A DNA stretch of 64,000 nucleotides from G020353115 sp964640125 (GTDB lineage Bacteria > Bacteroidota > Bacteroidia > Bacteroidales > VadinHA17): positions 20,583 through 84,582 of the forward strand of contig CAZXGG010000005.1 in the NCBI GenBank assembly GCA_964640125.1, written 5' to 3'. Position numbers and translations under genes: made by a program. Below, piece after piece: positions 17,722 to 26,841 of this stretch; the first letter of the stretch is position 1; each line of letters starts with the position of its first letter. The notes below the pieces were generated by a model, which ran no database searches, had not been told where the DNA came from, and was given only the letters and a program-made list of their open reading frames with translations.

Positions 17722-18147
17722 CTATTTTACCCCTTTGTTCAGGAGGAACTCAAACGCTTCTTTATCATATTTCAGGATGTGATTCTCAAACCAATCAACC
17801 AGAAATCCATACATCTCCTCGCACACTTTATCCTTGCCATTTTCATAATCTTCCCTGAATTTAATAATGCGGTCAATGAAATTTTTATGCGCCTCCTTAT
17901 GCTGTGTAAAATTAGGATACTGGTAATTCTTGAAGTAAATCTCTTCCTGGATCAAATGGTTCTCGGCATAATGAACCAGGGAAAAGAAAATCTCGGAAAT
18001 TCTTTCTTCACCTGGTTTATTTATTATTCCTTCCCGCAGTAGATTGAGGATCTCCAGGTATTTCTTATGCTGGTCATCAATCAGGCTGACATTTACATTG
18101 TATTCCGGCTTCCAGGTAAAGGGATCCGTTCGGATTTCTCTTCGCAT
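17722..18147 (-). CDS. Bacteriohemerythrin
   Basis: The 141-residue protein has the full di-iron ligand set of a single-domain hemerythrin: His27 (DDQHKK), His64 and Glu68 (NHLIQEE), His83 and His87 (QHKEAH), His123 and Asp128 (NHILKYD). It begins with the common WKPEYNVNVSLIDDQH segment. Such proteins bind O2, and in bacteria serve oxygen delivery, sensing or iron/NO handling. No signal peptide, so cytoplasmic. It is a single gene convergent with the DUF4296 gene. Confidence 0.93.
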   Translation of the reverse strand: MRREIRTDPFTWKPEYNVNVSLIDDQHKKYLEILNLLREGIINKPGEERISEIFFSLVHYAENHLIQEEIYFKNYQYPNFTQHKEAHKNFIDRIIKFREDYENGKDKVCEEMYGFLVDWFENHILKYDKEAFEFLLNKGVK

Positions 18148-18332
18148 GTCAGATCAATTTGGAAAAATTACCTGATAGCAAAGGTAGATTGAAAGCCACC
18201 GAATACAATGATAATTATCATAATGCCCCTGTGGCTTATCCAATACAAATTAATGACTAAATTAGAGTCTGTATAAAATAAAGTTGAGGGAGGTATCGTT
18301 GACCTGGTTCACCGGGCTCTCTTCCATATTGA

Positions 18333-19466
18333 ATGAACTTGAAACAACCGAAAACGATCTTGTATTGTCCGCTTGACTGGGGCTTGGGGCATGCCAGCAG
18401 GGGGATATTCCTGATCCGGAAATTTCTTGACAGGGGATTCGAGGTTATTCTTGCAGCCGATGGTGAGCCCCTTGCCTTGTTACAGAACGAATTTCCACAA
18501 CTCGGCTGGATCCAATTCACCTCGTTCAGAATACGTTATACAAAAAGAATTCCACTCCTGATCAAACTCCTCTTTTACCTGCCTGTGATGTTGATCGGTA
18601 TTAATAAGGAACACCGGGAATTGAAACGGATTCTCAGGGAATATGCCATTGATATTGTCATTTCAGATAACCGATACGGACTGTGGAACAGGCATGTGTT
18701 AACAATCTTTATTATCCATCAGGTTGCAATCCAGCTTCCTGCCTGGTTATCCTGGTTTCAATATCCCTTATACCGGTTAAGTTGTAACCAGATCCGGAAA
18801 TTCAATTATGCCTGGATCCCTGATGTTCCCGGGGAAAAGAGCCTGACAGGCGAACTTTCGCAAAAATATCACCTTCCGGAGAATGCACGGTTTACAGGCA
18901 TCTTTTCACGGTTTATGTATGATGATCCCGGATCGCTTGATCATTCAGTCGCCAACTACGACCTGCTGGTGATCCTATCCGGGCCGGAACCGCAACGAAC
19001 CATACTGGAAGAAAAAATCTGTAACCAGCTCAAAATGAGTCGTCTTAAAACTTTGATTGTAAGGGGCTTACCCTCCCATACAGATGAGTTTTCACCATCT
19101 GATAATCTCACCCTCGTATCTCATCTTCCTTCAAACAAACTGAGAGTCCTTATCAAAGCATCCAAGATGGTTATCACCCGATCGGGATACTCGACCATCA
19201 TGGATCTGATTGCATTGAGAAAAACTGCGCTTTTGATACCAACACCAGGACAGACGGAACAGCAATACCTTGGTAAAAGAATGGAACAAAAGAAATATTT
19301 TCACTGTTTGGACCAGCGTGATTTTGATCTAAGTAAAGCCATTGCTTACGGGTACGATTACACCATTCCGTTTTCTGTTAACCATCACCTCATCGATCGT
19401 GCAATAAACGATCTCATGAGATGCCTCAGCCTATCCGAAGAGAAGGCTATAAACTCCTGTGAATAA
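18333..19466 (+). CDS. Glycosyltransferase, MurG/GT28-like
   Basis: The 377-residue protein starts ILYCPLDWGLGHASRGIFLIRKFLDRGFEVILA, the GT-B donor-binding loop of the UDP-glycosyltransferase/MurG class with the GLGHASR motif. Its C-terminal half contains VVLSHLP-like and MVITRSGYSTIMDLIALRKTALLIPTPGQTEQQYLG, the nucleotide-sugar site of GT28 C-terminal domains. Proteins of this exact type are common and uncharacterised in Bacteroidota. It is too diverged to be MurG itself; a lipid or polysaccharide sugar transfer is likely. It is convergent with the next gene with 6 bp between stops. Confidence 0.8.
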   Translation: MNLKQPKTILYCPLDWGLGHASRGIFLIRKFLDRGFEVILAADGEPLALLQNEFPQLGWIQFTSFRIRYTKRIPLLIKLLFYLPVMLIGINKEHRELKRILREYAIDIVISDNRYGLWNRHVLTIFIIHQVAIQLPAWLSWFQYPLYRLSCNQIRKFNYAWIPDVPGEKSLTGELSQKYHLPENARFTGIFSRFMYDDPGSLDHSVANYDLLVILSGPEPQRTILEEKICNQLKMSRLKTLIVRGLPSHTDEFSPSDNLTLVSHLPSNKLRVLIKASKMVITRSGYSTIMDLIALRKTALLIPTPGQTEQQYLGKRMEQKKYFHCLDQRDFDLSKAIAYGYDYTIPFSVNHHLIDRAINDLMRCLSLSEEKAINSCE

Positions 19467-19472
19467 GCCGTT

Positions 19473-20081
19473 TCAGGTAATAAGCAGTATGGCAGAAACG
19501 GTGGCAAATCCGAGAAGAAAACCGGAATAAATCTGCAGCGAGTTATGAGAATTCAGCTGCAACCTGGCATATCCTGTTAACCCGGCAAAAAGAATCAGAA
19601 CCATCCAAATGGTTTTAAGATCAACGCCCAAACGATATGAAAATAGGATGACTGCTCCGATTAAACCACCAATCCCAAGCATGTGAATGGAGATTTTCCA
19701 CCGGATGGAAACGAGCAATGCCAGAAAAACGGCAACAGCGCAGGCGAGCATATAGGATTTTAATACGGGTGGTAGTTGCAGTTTGCTTAAAAACAGGTAT
19801 CCAAGATAAAAAAAGAGGCTGTTTACCAGCAAGGGAATGATCCGCTCCCTGTTTGAACGCATATGAATATCCTTAATAATTTTCCGGAAAAGGTAAAACG
19901 GGACAAAACTCAGCGGGAGAAGAACCGTACAGATCAGAACGATGAGGAAGATGTATTTTTTTGCTTCATAGGGAATAAAGGAAATAAATGTCCCGGAATT
20001 GAATAGAATAAGCAATCCATACACCGGCATAAACATCGGATGGAAAAGAATGGAAATGGTGACGGGTAGAATGTTTCGCAT
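19473..20081 (-). CDS. PAP2-like integral membrane protein
   Basis: The 202-residue protein has about six membrane helices. The C-terminal part (SIHMLGIGGLIGA and ARLQLNSHNSLQIYSGFLLG) resembles the end of PAP2-type phosphatases as seen in a Bacteroidota family, but the classical N-terminal KxxxxxxRP motif is not clear (KDIHMRSNRERIIPLL may take its place). Whether it is an active phosphatase is therefore uncertain. It is the last gene of the asnS-rpoN operon, 8 bp after rpoN. Confidence 0.65.
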   Translation of the reverse strand: MRNILPVTISILFHPMFMPVYGLLILFNSGTFISFIPYEAKKYIFLIVLICTVLLPLSFVPFYLFRKIIKDIHMRSNRERIIPLLVNSLFFYLGYLFLSKLQLPPVLKSYMLACAVAVFLALLVSIRWKISIHMLGIGGLIGAVILFSYRLGVDLKTIWMVLILFAGLTGYARLQLNSHNSLQIYSGFLLGFATVSAILLIT

Positions 20082-20089
20082 GGGATCGG

Positions 20090-21544
20090 TTACAACTCTT
20101 TCCGTAATCTGGCTACTGGAATATTCAACTGTTCCCTGTACTTGGCAACGGTTCTCCGGGCTATCAGGTATCCTTTTTCCTGAAGAATTTCTGCCAGTTT
20201 CTCATCGGTCAGTGGTTTCCTTTTATCCTCTTTAGTCACACACTCGGAAAGGATCGTTTTAATTTCCCGTGTAGACACTTCCTCTCCCGAGTCCGTTTGC
20301 AATCCTTCCGAAAAGAAGTACTTGAGCGGGAAAATGCCGAAGTGTGTCTGAATATATTTACTGTTTGCCACGCGGGAGATGGTTGAAATATCGAGGTTTG
20401 TCATCTCTGCGATATTCTTCAGGATCATGGGTCTCATTTTTGTCTCGTCCCCATCAATGAAGTATTCCTCCTGGAACTCTATGATCGCATTCATCGTAAG
20501 CAGCAGGGTGTTTTGTCTCTGTTTTATCGCGTCTATGAACCACTTGGCAGAATCAAGTTTTTGTTTTACAAAACTCACTGCATCCTTTTGCTCCTTGGAC
20601 TGGCTGTTTTTATGGATGTTATAGGATTCCAGCATTTCGCTATAGGTTCTGCTAATTTTCAGTTCAGGAACGTTCCTTGCATTGAGGGACAATTCGAGTG
20701 TTCCCTCATTATTATCCAGAATAAAATCAGGAATGATATGTTGAATGGTTTTATTCAGGGGGTCGCTGAAAGAGCTTCCTGGTTTAGGGTTAAGTTTCAG
20801 GATTTCATCGATCGCCTCCTTCAATTCATCCTCTGAAATATTCATTCTTGTAATGATCTTCTCATAATGTTTCTTGGTAAACTCCTGAAAGAAATATTTC
20901 AAAAGGTGGCGTGCCTGTTTTATGACCGGGTTTTCCAGATCTTTCCTTTCGATCTGCAGTAAGAGGCATTCCTGTAAGTCTCTTGCTCCCACTCCTGCCG
21001 GATCAAGATCCTGAATGATTCTAAGCATCTCATGCAACTGCTCCTCTGTTGTTGAAATGTTTTGTGAAAAAGCAAGGTCATCCACAATGTTTTCCAGTTT
21101 TCGTCGGAGGTATCCATCCTCATCAATATTTCCCAGGATATATTGCGCCAATATTTCCTGTTCTTCAGTAAGGCTTCGCAGTCCCATTTGGCTTTCCAGG
21201 TAATCGTGAAAGGAAGATCCGACAGAAAATGGTATTTCCGGTTTTTTATCTTCCGCTGGTATGTTTCTGGAGGAGAGTTTATATGCCGGTATATCTTCAT
21301 CGTTCATGTAATCATTCAGCGAAAACTCATCCTCCTCAATATCCAGATTTTCTTCATTCAAAGTTTCTTCTTCATCTGTTTCCGGTTCATCATCATGTCC
21401 CTCCTCCAATACAGGATTCTCCTCCATCTCCTTTTTGATCCGCTGTTCAAGTTGAATGGTGGGTATTTCAAGCAGCTTGATCATCTGAATCTGCTGCGGA
21501 GACAGTTTCTGCAATAACTTCTGTTGTAACTTCTGTTTTAGCAT
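20090..21544 (-). CDS. rpoN: RNA polymerase sigma-54 factor
   Basis: The 484-residue protein has a Gln-rich region I (MLKQKLQQKLLQKLSPQQIQ), a very acidic region II (about residues 45-85), the core-binding and DNA-binding region III, and the RpoN box ARRTVAKYR at about 462-470. Sigma-54 directs RNA polymerase to -24/-12 promoters and needs AAA+ activators, none of which are in this window. It lies between asnS (17 bp upstream) and the PAP2-like gene (8 bp downstream), a compact operon. Length is normal for Bacteroidota. Confidence 0.96.
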   Translation of the reverse strand: MLKQKLQQKLLQKLSPQQIQMIKLLEIPTIQLEQRIKKEMEENPVLEEGHDDEPETDEEETLNEENLDIEEDEFSLNDYMNDEDIPAYKLSSRNIPAEDKKPEIPFSVGSSFHDYLESQMGLRSLTEEQEILAQYILGNIDEDGYLRRKLENIVDDLAFSQNISTTEEQLHEMLRIIQDLDPAGVGARDLQECLLLQIERKDLENPVIKQARHLLKYFFQEFTKKHYEKIITRMNISEDELKEAIDEILKLNPKPGSSFSDPLNKTIQHIIPDFILDNNEGTLELSLNARNVPELKISRTYSEMLESYNIHKNSQSKEQKDAVSFVKQKLDSAKWFIDAIKQRQNTLLLTMNAIIEFQEEYFIDGDETKMRPMILKNIAEMTNLDISTISRVANSKYIQTHFGIFPLKYFFSEGLQTDSGEEVSTREIKTILSECVTKEDKRKPLTDEKLAEILQEKGYLIARRTVAKYREQLNIPVARLRKEL

Positions 21545-21561
21545 AACAAACCGTTGGCAGA

Positions 21562-22956
21562 TTAAAATTCCGCATTTTTAGGCGTTCTTGGAAAGGGGAT
21601 CACATCCCGGATATTGCCCATCCCGGTAATGAAAAGGATAAGCCGCTCAAAACCCAATCCAAACCCACTATGTGGCGCAGTACCGAACTTTCGTGTTTCA
21701 AGATACCACCAAAGATCCTGTTCAGGGATCTTTAATTCCCTGATTCGTTGATAGAGTTTATCATACCGCTCTTCCCGCTGCGATCCTCCGATAATTTCGC
21801 CAATCTTTGGGAACAATACATCCATTGCCCTTACAGTTTTTCCATCCTCGTTTTGCCACATATAAAAAGCCTTAATATCTTTTGGATAATCGGTGAGGAT
21901 CACGGGGCGCTTAAACTCTTGTTCAACAAGGTACCGTTCATGTTCAGCCTGCAGATCAAGGCCCCATTTTACCGGAAATTCAAATGTCTGCCCGGATGCC
22001 TGCAACAGGTCAACCGCTTTGGTATATCCCATCCGTACAAAATCATGCTTAAGAATATTACTCAACCGGTCAAACAATCCTTTATCATACATCTGATTCA
22101 GGAATTCGAGATCCGACCAACAATGGTCTAACGCATAACCTACCAGAAATTTCAACAAATCTTCTGCCAGGTCCATGTTATCATCGATATCGTAAAACGC
22201 CATTTCGGGTTCAATCATCCAGAATTCGGCAAGGTGTCGTGGTGTATTTGAATTTTCCGCTCTGAACGTAGGACCAAAAGTGTAAATTTCGGAAAGTGCA
22301 AGAGCACCAATTTCCCCCTCCAGCTGACCTGAAACAGTGAGGTTTGTCTCTTTACCGAAAAAGTCTTTCTGGTAATCAACCGACCCATTATTCTTTTTTG
22401 GCGGATTAACATCATCCAGCACCGTTACCCTGAACATCTCTCCAGCTCCTTCCGCATCCGAACCGGTAATAATGGGAGTGTGGAGATAGACGAATCCATG
22501 ATCGTTAAAATACTTATGGATGGCAAACGACATGGCATGGCGAATGCGAAAAATAGCCCCGAAGGTATTGGTCCTTGGCCTCAGGTGTGCAATCTCCCGG
22601 AGGAATTCCAGCGAGTGTCCTTTTTTCTGCAACGGGTAACCTTCCGAATCAGCCGTCCCATACAATTCGATATCCTTGGCCTGTATCTCAACGTGCTGCC
22701 CCTTCCCCTGCGACTCCACCAACTTACCGGTTACCGCAATACAGGATCCTGTTGTGATCTTCTTCAATAAATCCTCATCAAATTTTGAGGTGTCTGCCAC
22801 AATCTGGATATGATGGATTACCGAACCATCGTTAAGTGCAATGAAGACTACGTGACCGGTTCCCCTCTTGGTCCGGACCCACCCCTTAACATGAACCTCT
22901 TTACCATAACCTTTCGAGTCAAGTAACTCTCTTACCTTGTTCCTGCTCCTTATCAT
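21562..22956 (-). CDS. asnS: Asparaginyl-tRNA synthetase
   Basis: The 464-residue class II synthetase has an N-terminal OB anticodon-binding fold (VHVKGWVRTKRGTGHVVFIALNDGS), motif 2 FRAENSNTPRHLAEFWMIEPE and motif 3 GFGLGFERLILFITGM near the C-terminus, which ends RDVIPFPRTPKNAEF. It attaches Asn to tRNA-Asn in the cytoplasm. Its presence means tRNA-Asn is charged directly rather than only through transamidation. It is the first gene of an operon with rpoN. Confidence 0.97.
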   Translation of the reverse strand: MIRSRNKVRELLDSKGYGKEVHVKGWVRTKRGTGHVVFIALNDGSVIHHIQIVADTSKFDEDLLKKITTGSCIAVTGKLVESQGKGQHVEIQAKDIELYGTADSEGYPLQKKGHSLEFLREIAHLRPRTNTFGAIFRIRHAMSFAIHKYFNDHGFVYLHTPIITGSDAEGAGEMFRVTVLDDVNPPKKNNGSVDYQKDFFGKETNLTVSGQLEGEIGALALSEIYTFGPTFRAENSNTPRHLAEFWMIEPEMAFYDIDDNMDLAEDLLKFLVGYALDHCWSDLEFLNQMYDKGLFDRLSNILKHDFVRMGYTKAVDLLQASGQTFEFPVKWGLDLQAEHERYLVEQEFKRPVILTDYPKDIKAFYMWQNEDGKTVRAMDVLFPKIGEIIGGSQREERYDKLYQRIRELKIPEQDLWWYLETRKFGTAPHSGFGLGFERLILFITGMGNIRDVIPFPRTPKNAEF

Positions 22957-23320
22957 ATCGTAATATAACTTGAAAATAAAGTATAAAAATAAGACTTTTG
23001 GACTAAGAAACTCAATTTATATCAATTTATAAACCCTCCTGGTAATTTTTGGCCTGATTTTTGAAAACGCCAAAGAAGGAAGACTCAGGTTTGCACCTGT
23101 TCGTGAAATGAGTTGATGGCGAAAACCCGTTGTTTCTCTTCCTGTTTTACTGCATGTAGGAAGGGAATGCTATCCAGATAAATGCTGGAATGCGATCCAA
23201 TTGCCATCTCTGATAAATCTGCTTCAAAACACTAAGATTCGAAATAAATCGTTATTATACTACATTTTTTAAAACTAAAAAATAAAGTACTTTTGCAAGC
23301 ACAATGTTAAAGAAACTGAG
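22957..23320. other. 364-bp divergent intergenic region
   Basis: Between asnS and the universal stress gene. Apart from the promoter box noted at 23288, I see no gene, RNA fold with conserved parts, or repeat. The outer parts are AT-rich; the middle (about 23090-23220) is more mixed and could be a decayed sequence. Confidence 0.5.
23288..23295 (+). promoter_or_regulatory. -7 promoter box for the universal stress gene
   Basis: TACTTTTG matches TAnnTTTG exactly and lies 26 bp before the ATG at 23321. The upstream box is only a T-run (about 23265-23270), so this is a moderate call. Confidence 0.5.
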
Positions 23321-24166
23321 ATGGAAAAGGATAGCAAATTGATTGTGATACCCTGGGATTTTACAAAAGTAGCTGAAAACGCATTGGTTCATGGGGTTAA
23401 AATCGCGAAGATGGTGGACAACGAATTGCGCTTATTGCACATTGTTGACAAGAAGCTGGATACGGCGAAAAAAGAGGAAGTTACAAACCGGTTGAATGAA
23501 ATTGCTGGAAAGACAGAGCGGATTTACAATGTCAAGGTCGATTCATTTATCATGCAGGGAAACATTTTTAATGCGATTTCCAAATATGTATCGGACATAC
23601 AGGCGAATCTGGTCATCATGGGGACTCATGGGATGAAGGGAATGCAGAAAATTACCGGAAGCTGGGCACTGAAAGTAATTGCAGGATCTAAAGTTCCGTT
23701 CATAGTAGTGCAGGATCCACCGGAGGATATGTCAAAATATCAAAATATTCTTTTCCCAATCGATTTTAAAATGGAGCAAAAGGAAAAATTGCATTGGGCC
23801 ATATTCATGAGTAAATATTTTGATTCAAAAATCCATATTCTGCAGGCGGCAACACAGGACAAATCGTTGTTGAAAAAACAAAAAGTGAATCTTAACTTCG
23901 CCATCAAATTCCTGATTCAAAACAGGATCGACTATGAAATCCATACGATTGAAAAAAGCGGGAATTTTGCCAAAGATTCCATCAAGTTTGCACAGGATAA
24001 AAAGATTGACCTGGTCATCATCATGACCACCAAGAACATCAATTTTAGTGATTATGTTGTGGGAGCGCATGAGCAATACATCATTGCGAACAGCTCTCAT
24101 ATACCAGTAATGTGCATCAATCCGAAAGCAAATTACGCCAAGGTTGCACAATACATGTATGGATAA
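23321..24166 (+). CDS. Tandem-domain universal stress protein
   Basis: The 281-residue protein has two USP domains. The first (1-145) starts KLIVIPWDFTKVAENALVHGVKIAK and contains LVIMGTHGMKGMQKITGSWALKVIAGSKVPFIVV, close to the ATP-binding G-x2-G-x9-G(S/T) signature. The second (146-281) starts KYQNILFPIDFKMEQKEKLHWAI and is more diverged, with MTTKNINFSDYVVGAHEQYIIANSSHIPVMCI. Such proteins are cytoplasmic and act in stress survival, often through ATP binding. It stands alone, convergent with the symporter gene. Confidence 0.9.
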   Translation: MEKDSKLIVIPWDFTKVAENALVHGVKIAKMVDNELRLLHIVDKKLDTAKKEEVTNRLNEIAGKTERIYNVKVDSFIMQGNIFNAISKYVSDIQANLVIMGTHGMKGMQKITGSWALKVIAGSKVPFIVVQDPPEDMSKYQNILFPIDFKMEQKEKLHWAIFMSKYFDSKIHILQAATQDKSLLKKQKVNLNFAIKFLIQNRIDYEIHTIEKSGNFAKDSIKFAQDKKIDLVIIMTTKNINFSDYVVGAHEQYIIANSSHIPVMCINPKANYAKVAQYMYG

Positions 24167-24199
24167 CCCCATTCCCCGATTCAGGTACAATCAAAGAAT

Positions 24200-25867
24200 T
24201 TATTCTTTCTTGGGGATAAGGTAGGTGGTCAGCACGGCCGTTACCAGAGCTACAATAAAGGTAAATAATCTGGCTGTTAATCCTTTCTGTGTAAAGGTTG
24301 TAACCAGTACCGGCAGTTTCTCTTCAACAACCCGTTCTGTTGCGGTTTCAGTAAATTTCTCCTCCAGGATCCGTTCAAATTTTGTGACACTGATGTATTT
24401 CTGGTCCAACAAATCAACAAAACCCGATGCTTGTTCTCCGGAAATGACCTCTGCCTCCACCAGGGATGAGAGTTTAATATCCGTCACCCGGTAATGCTGC
24501 TCAAATCCTGCACTCATCCAAAATATGGTAAACAGCAAACCGGTAATAATGGTCGCAATGACAGCCCGGCCATGAAACCGTTTCCAGAAGAGTGAAAAGA
24601 TGATCACCACTGAAAAAGTACATCCAATTCCGGCCCACACGTAGCTTACCAGTGTAAAGATTAATCGGGAGGGAGAAACGTACGCCAGGGCAAGAGCTAT
24701 AACAGCAAGTGAAGCAGTAACAATGCGGGACCTGCGCAGTCCTTTTATCCTCCCGGTATCCAGGTCTTTGCCAAACGATGGCTTAATGAGGTTTTCCGAC
24801 ATTTCCGTTGCGGAGAGGATAAGCAACGAGTCAGCCGTTGATATCATAGCCGCGATAGCTCCGGTAATCAGGATAGCAGCAATCGCCGGTGGAAACAGTT
24901 CCAGTAGAACCGCAGGCATAACATATTCCGGATCATCCAATCCTTTTGGCCCGAATAAAGCAATTCCGATCCATCCCAGTGAGAGTGCGCCAACATAAGC
25001 AATGAGGGTCCATGCGATACCAATATCTCTTCCCCTCTTTGCCTGCCTGGGATCTTTGATTGCCATGAACCGCATGCTCAGCTGTGGCTGACCACCCAGG
25101 TAGCCAAAGAACCATGCAAACCCACCCATTATGATCAATCCTGCACTGAAGCCCCGGGCAGCCCCGGTCAGTGAGGTATAGGTTGGTCCCGCACCGGCTA
25201 ATGCCTCCGGGATCGATTGGGCAAAGAGCCCCGCATGTGAAGAGAGATAAATGATACCGACAATGGGTCCAATGATCAGGGTAATAATCATTATAATAGC
25301 CTGAATCACATCGGTATACACCACACTTCGAAATCCACCGTATATGGTATAGGGAACAATGACGGCTGCCGTGATTAACATGCCGAGGTTTGCATCAATA
25401 TCAAAGATGGTGTGGAGTGTTTTCCCACCCCCGAGAAACTGTGCTCCAACATAGAAGAAAAAGAAGAAAACAATAGTAAAACTACCGATGATCCGTATCC
25501 ATTTCCCCACTTCACCGTGTTTCCTGGCAATAAATTCGGTGAAGGTGGATACCTGGTAGGATTCGGCTAAATCCCTCAACCTCCAGGCAATCACCGCCCA
25601 GGCTGTGACAATGCCAACAACACACCCCAATGCAGTCCAGATTTCAGTAAGACCCATGGCATATGCAGCACCGGGCAACCCGAGTAAAGCCCAGGAAGAT
25701 TCTCCGGTAGCCCGCTCAGACAGGGCAGCAACCCACCCTGGCAATTGCCTGCCCGCAATGGCATAGTCGACATCGGATTTTACCTTCCTTCCCTGGTATA
25801 AACCCCATAATATCAAAAGGGTCATGTAGATCACCATGACCAGGAGTATCTGTAGCTGTTGATCCAT
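24200..25867 (-). CDS. Sodium:solute symporter, PutP-like, with C-terminal soluble insertion
   Basis: The 555-residue protein has the SSS family core: FAIAGR-type start DYAIAGRQLPGWVAALSERATGESSWALLGLPG, then about twelve membrane helices, with YTIYGGFRSVVYTDVIQAIIM in the middle. This is closest in style to the proline/sodium symporter PutP. Unusual is a charged, helical stretch of about 75 residues (about 455-530: KLSSLVEAEVISGEQASG, FERILEEKFTETATERV) before the last helix, which most PutP proteins lack. The substrate cannot be fixed from sequence; proline or another small organic solute is likely. Single gene, divergent region downstream of its start shared with nothing obvious. Confidence 0.88.
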   Translation of the reverse strand: MDQQLQILLVMVIYMTLLILWGLYQGRKVKSDVDYAIAGRQLPGWVAALSERATGESSWALLGLPGAAYAMGLTEIWTALGCVVGIVTAWAVIAWRLRDLAESYQVSTFTEFIARKHGEVGKWIRIIGSFTIVFFFFFYVGAQFLGGGKTLHTIFDIDANLGMLITAAVIVPYTIYGGFRSVVYTDVIQAIIMIITLIIGPIVGIIYLSSHAGLFAQSIPEALAGAGPTYTSLTGAARGFSAGLIIMGGFAWFFGYLGGQPQLSMRFMAIKDPRQAKRGRDIGIAWTLIAYVGALSLGWIGIALFGPKGLDDPEYVMPAVLLELFPPAIAAILITGAIAAMISTADSLLILSATEMSENLIKPSFGKDLDTGRIKGLRRSRIVTASLAVIALALAYVSPSRLIFTLVSYVWAGIGCTFSVVIIFSLFWKRFHGRAVIATIITGLLFTIFWMSAGFEQHYRVTDIKLSSLVEAEVISGEQASGFVDLLDQKYISVTKFERILEEKFTETATERVVEEKLPVLVTTFTQKGLTARLFTFIVALVTAVLTTYLIPKKE

Positions 25868-25987
25868 GTTTGTGCTCTTTAGTTACCCGAAAAGAAGAAC
25901 AGTGCATCCAACATACCGCATGAAAGATGCCTTGATGCTCAACAGCCCTAAAGATATCAAGTTCGTTGAAAATTTAAAACTTAGGCA

Positions 25988-26020
25988 TAAAAAAAGGCCA
26001 TCCAGCGCACCGGACAGCCC
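25988..26020 (-). terminator. Intrinsic terminator (leftward)
   Basis: Read on the minus strand, GGC-TG-TCC pairs with GGA-TG-GCC around a GGTGCGCT loop and is followed by TTTTTTTAT. It sits 28 bp after the stop of the small secreted protein gene (26048-26557), whose transcript it should end. Confidence 0.7.
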
Positions 26021-26047
26021 CATTCCACGTAAGATCCATCAATTGGC

Positions 26048-26557
26048 CTATTTCTTCATCGCCCAATACGAGCGGTCCATCATCCATTGTTCTAACCGGC
26101 TCGATGGTTCAGTGGTGACATGCTGAATAAAATCCGCTGCATACATCCAGCTTGCCAACTCGATCTCCGGTTCCTTCTCCGGTTTCTCTAAAATTCCCAG
26201 GTCTGATTCAAGCAATTCCCGTAAATCATCCCTTTGCATTGTCTCTTCACGCGGTGGTACGCTGTTTGTCTCCTTTGTCTTGTGTATCCAGAAATCCCGG
26301 TCATGCATCCACCGTTCAATAAGAATCTCACGCTCAACATACATTTCGAAATCTATCTTCTCCAGGGTCTTTCGCTCAAGATGACAATTGATTCCTGCAT
26401 TATCTATACCAAGAACCAGCATCTTTAACGAGGTCATTTCAGAACGATCCGGTAATACATCAAAACCCTGTGCACCCAATGTCACAGGCAAAAACAGAAA
26501 AACAAATAGTAATCCCGATAACCTGTATACTCTATTGAAACTTGTTAAAATTTTCAT
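26048..26557 (-). CDS. Small secreted protein with repeated WM motifs, unknown function
   Basis: This 169-residue protein has a signal peptide (hydrophobic LSGLLFVFLFLPVTLGAQ, cut after GAQ). The mature part repeats a short motif three times: LIERWMHDRDFW (about 100-111), LASWMYAADF (about 142-151) and LEQWMMDRSYW (near the end). A general form is L-x-x-W-M-x-x-x-x-[FY]. Similar short WM-motif secreted proteins occur in Bacteroidota, but I know of no assigned function. Its own terminator follows, so it is a single-gene unit. Confidence 0.72.
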   Translation of the reverse strand: MKILTSFNRVYRLSGLLFVFLFLPVTLGAQGFDVLPDRSEMTSLKMLVLGIDNAGINCHLERKTLEKIDFEMYVEREILIERWMHDRDFWIHKTKETNSVPPREETMQRDDLRELLESDLGILEKPEKEPEIELASWMYAADFIQHVTTEPSSRLEQWMMDRSYWAMKK

Positions 26558-26809
26558 GATCTCTTCATTTTATTGCCCTTCCGTTGCTCACATCACTCCT
26601 GTTCATAAACCAATCCTCACGTATTGTGCCAAACTCATTATATTATTATCATAGAGAACGTTAACTGCCTTTTAATGGTTTGTTAATTTGTGTTAAAAAC
26701 GACCAGAAGTGTGCAGAAGTGTTCAAAATCGTACAGTGCGTTAGAAAAGCAGAACCGGCGCAGGGTGTCATTCACCTGCGAGAGATTACAGCCTTATTAT
26801 CATTTTGAT

Positions 26810-26817
26810 TATTTTTG
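26810..26817 (+). promoter_or_regulatory. -7 promoter box for gldA
   Basis: TATTTTTG matches TAnnTTTG and lies 25 bp before the ATG at 26842. The upstream box is poor (TTAC at 20 bp). A small hairpin (about 26759-26780, CGCAGG..CCTGCG) lies upstream and is unexplained. Confidence 0.45.
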
Positions 26818-26841
26818 GATGTTGAAACTTCATCCGCTACC

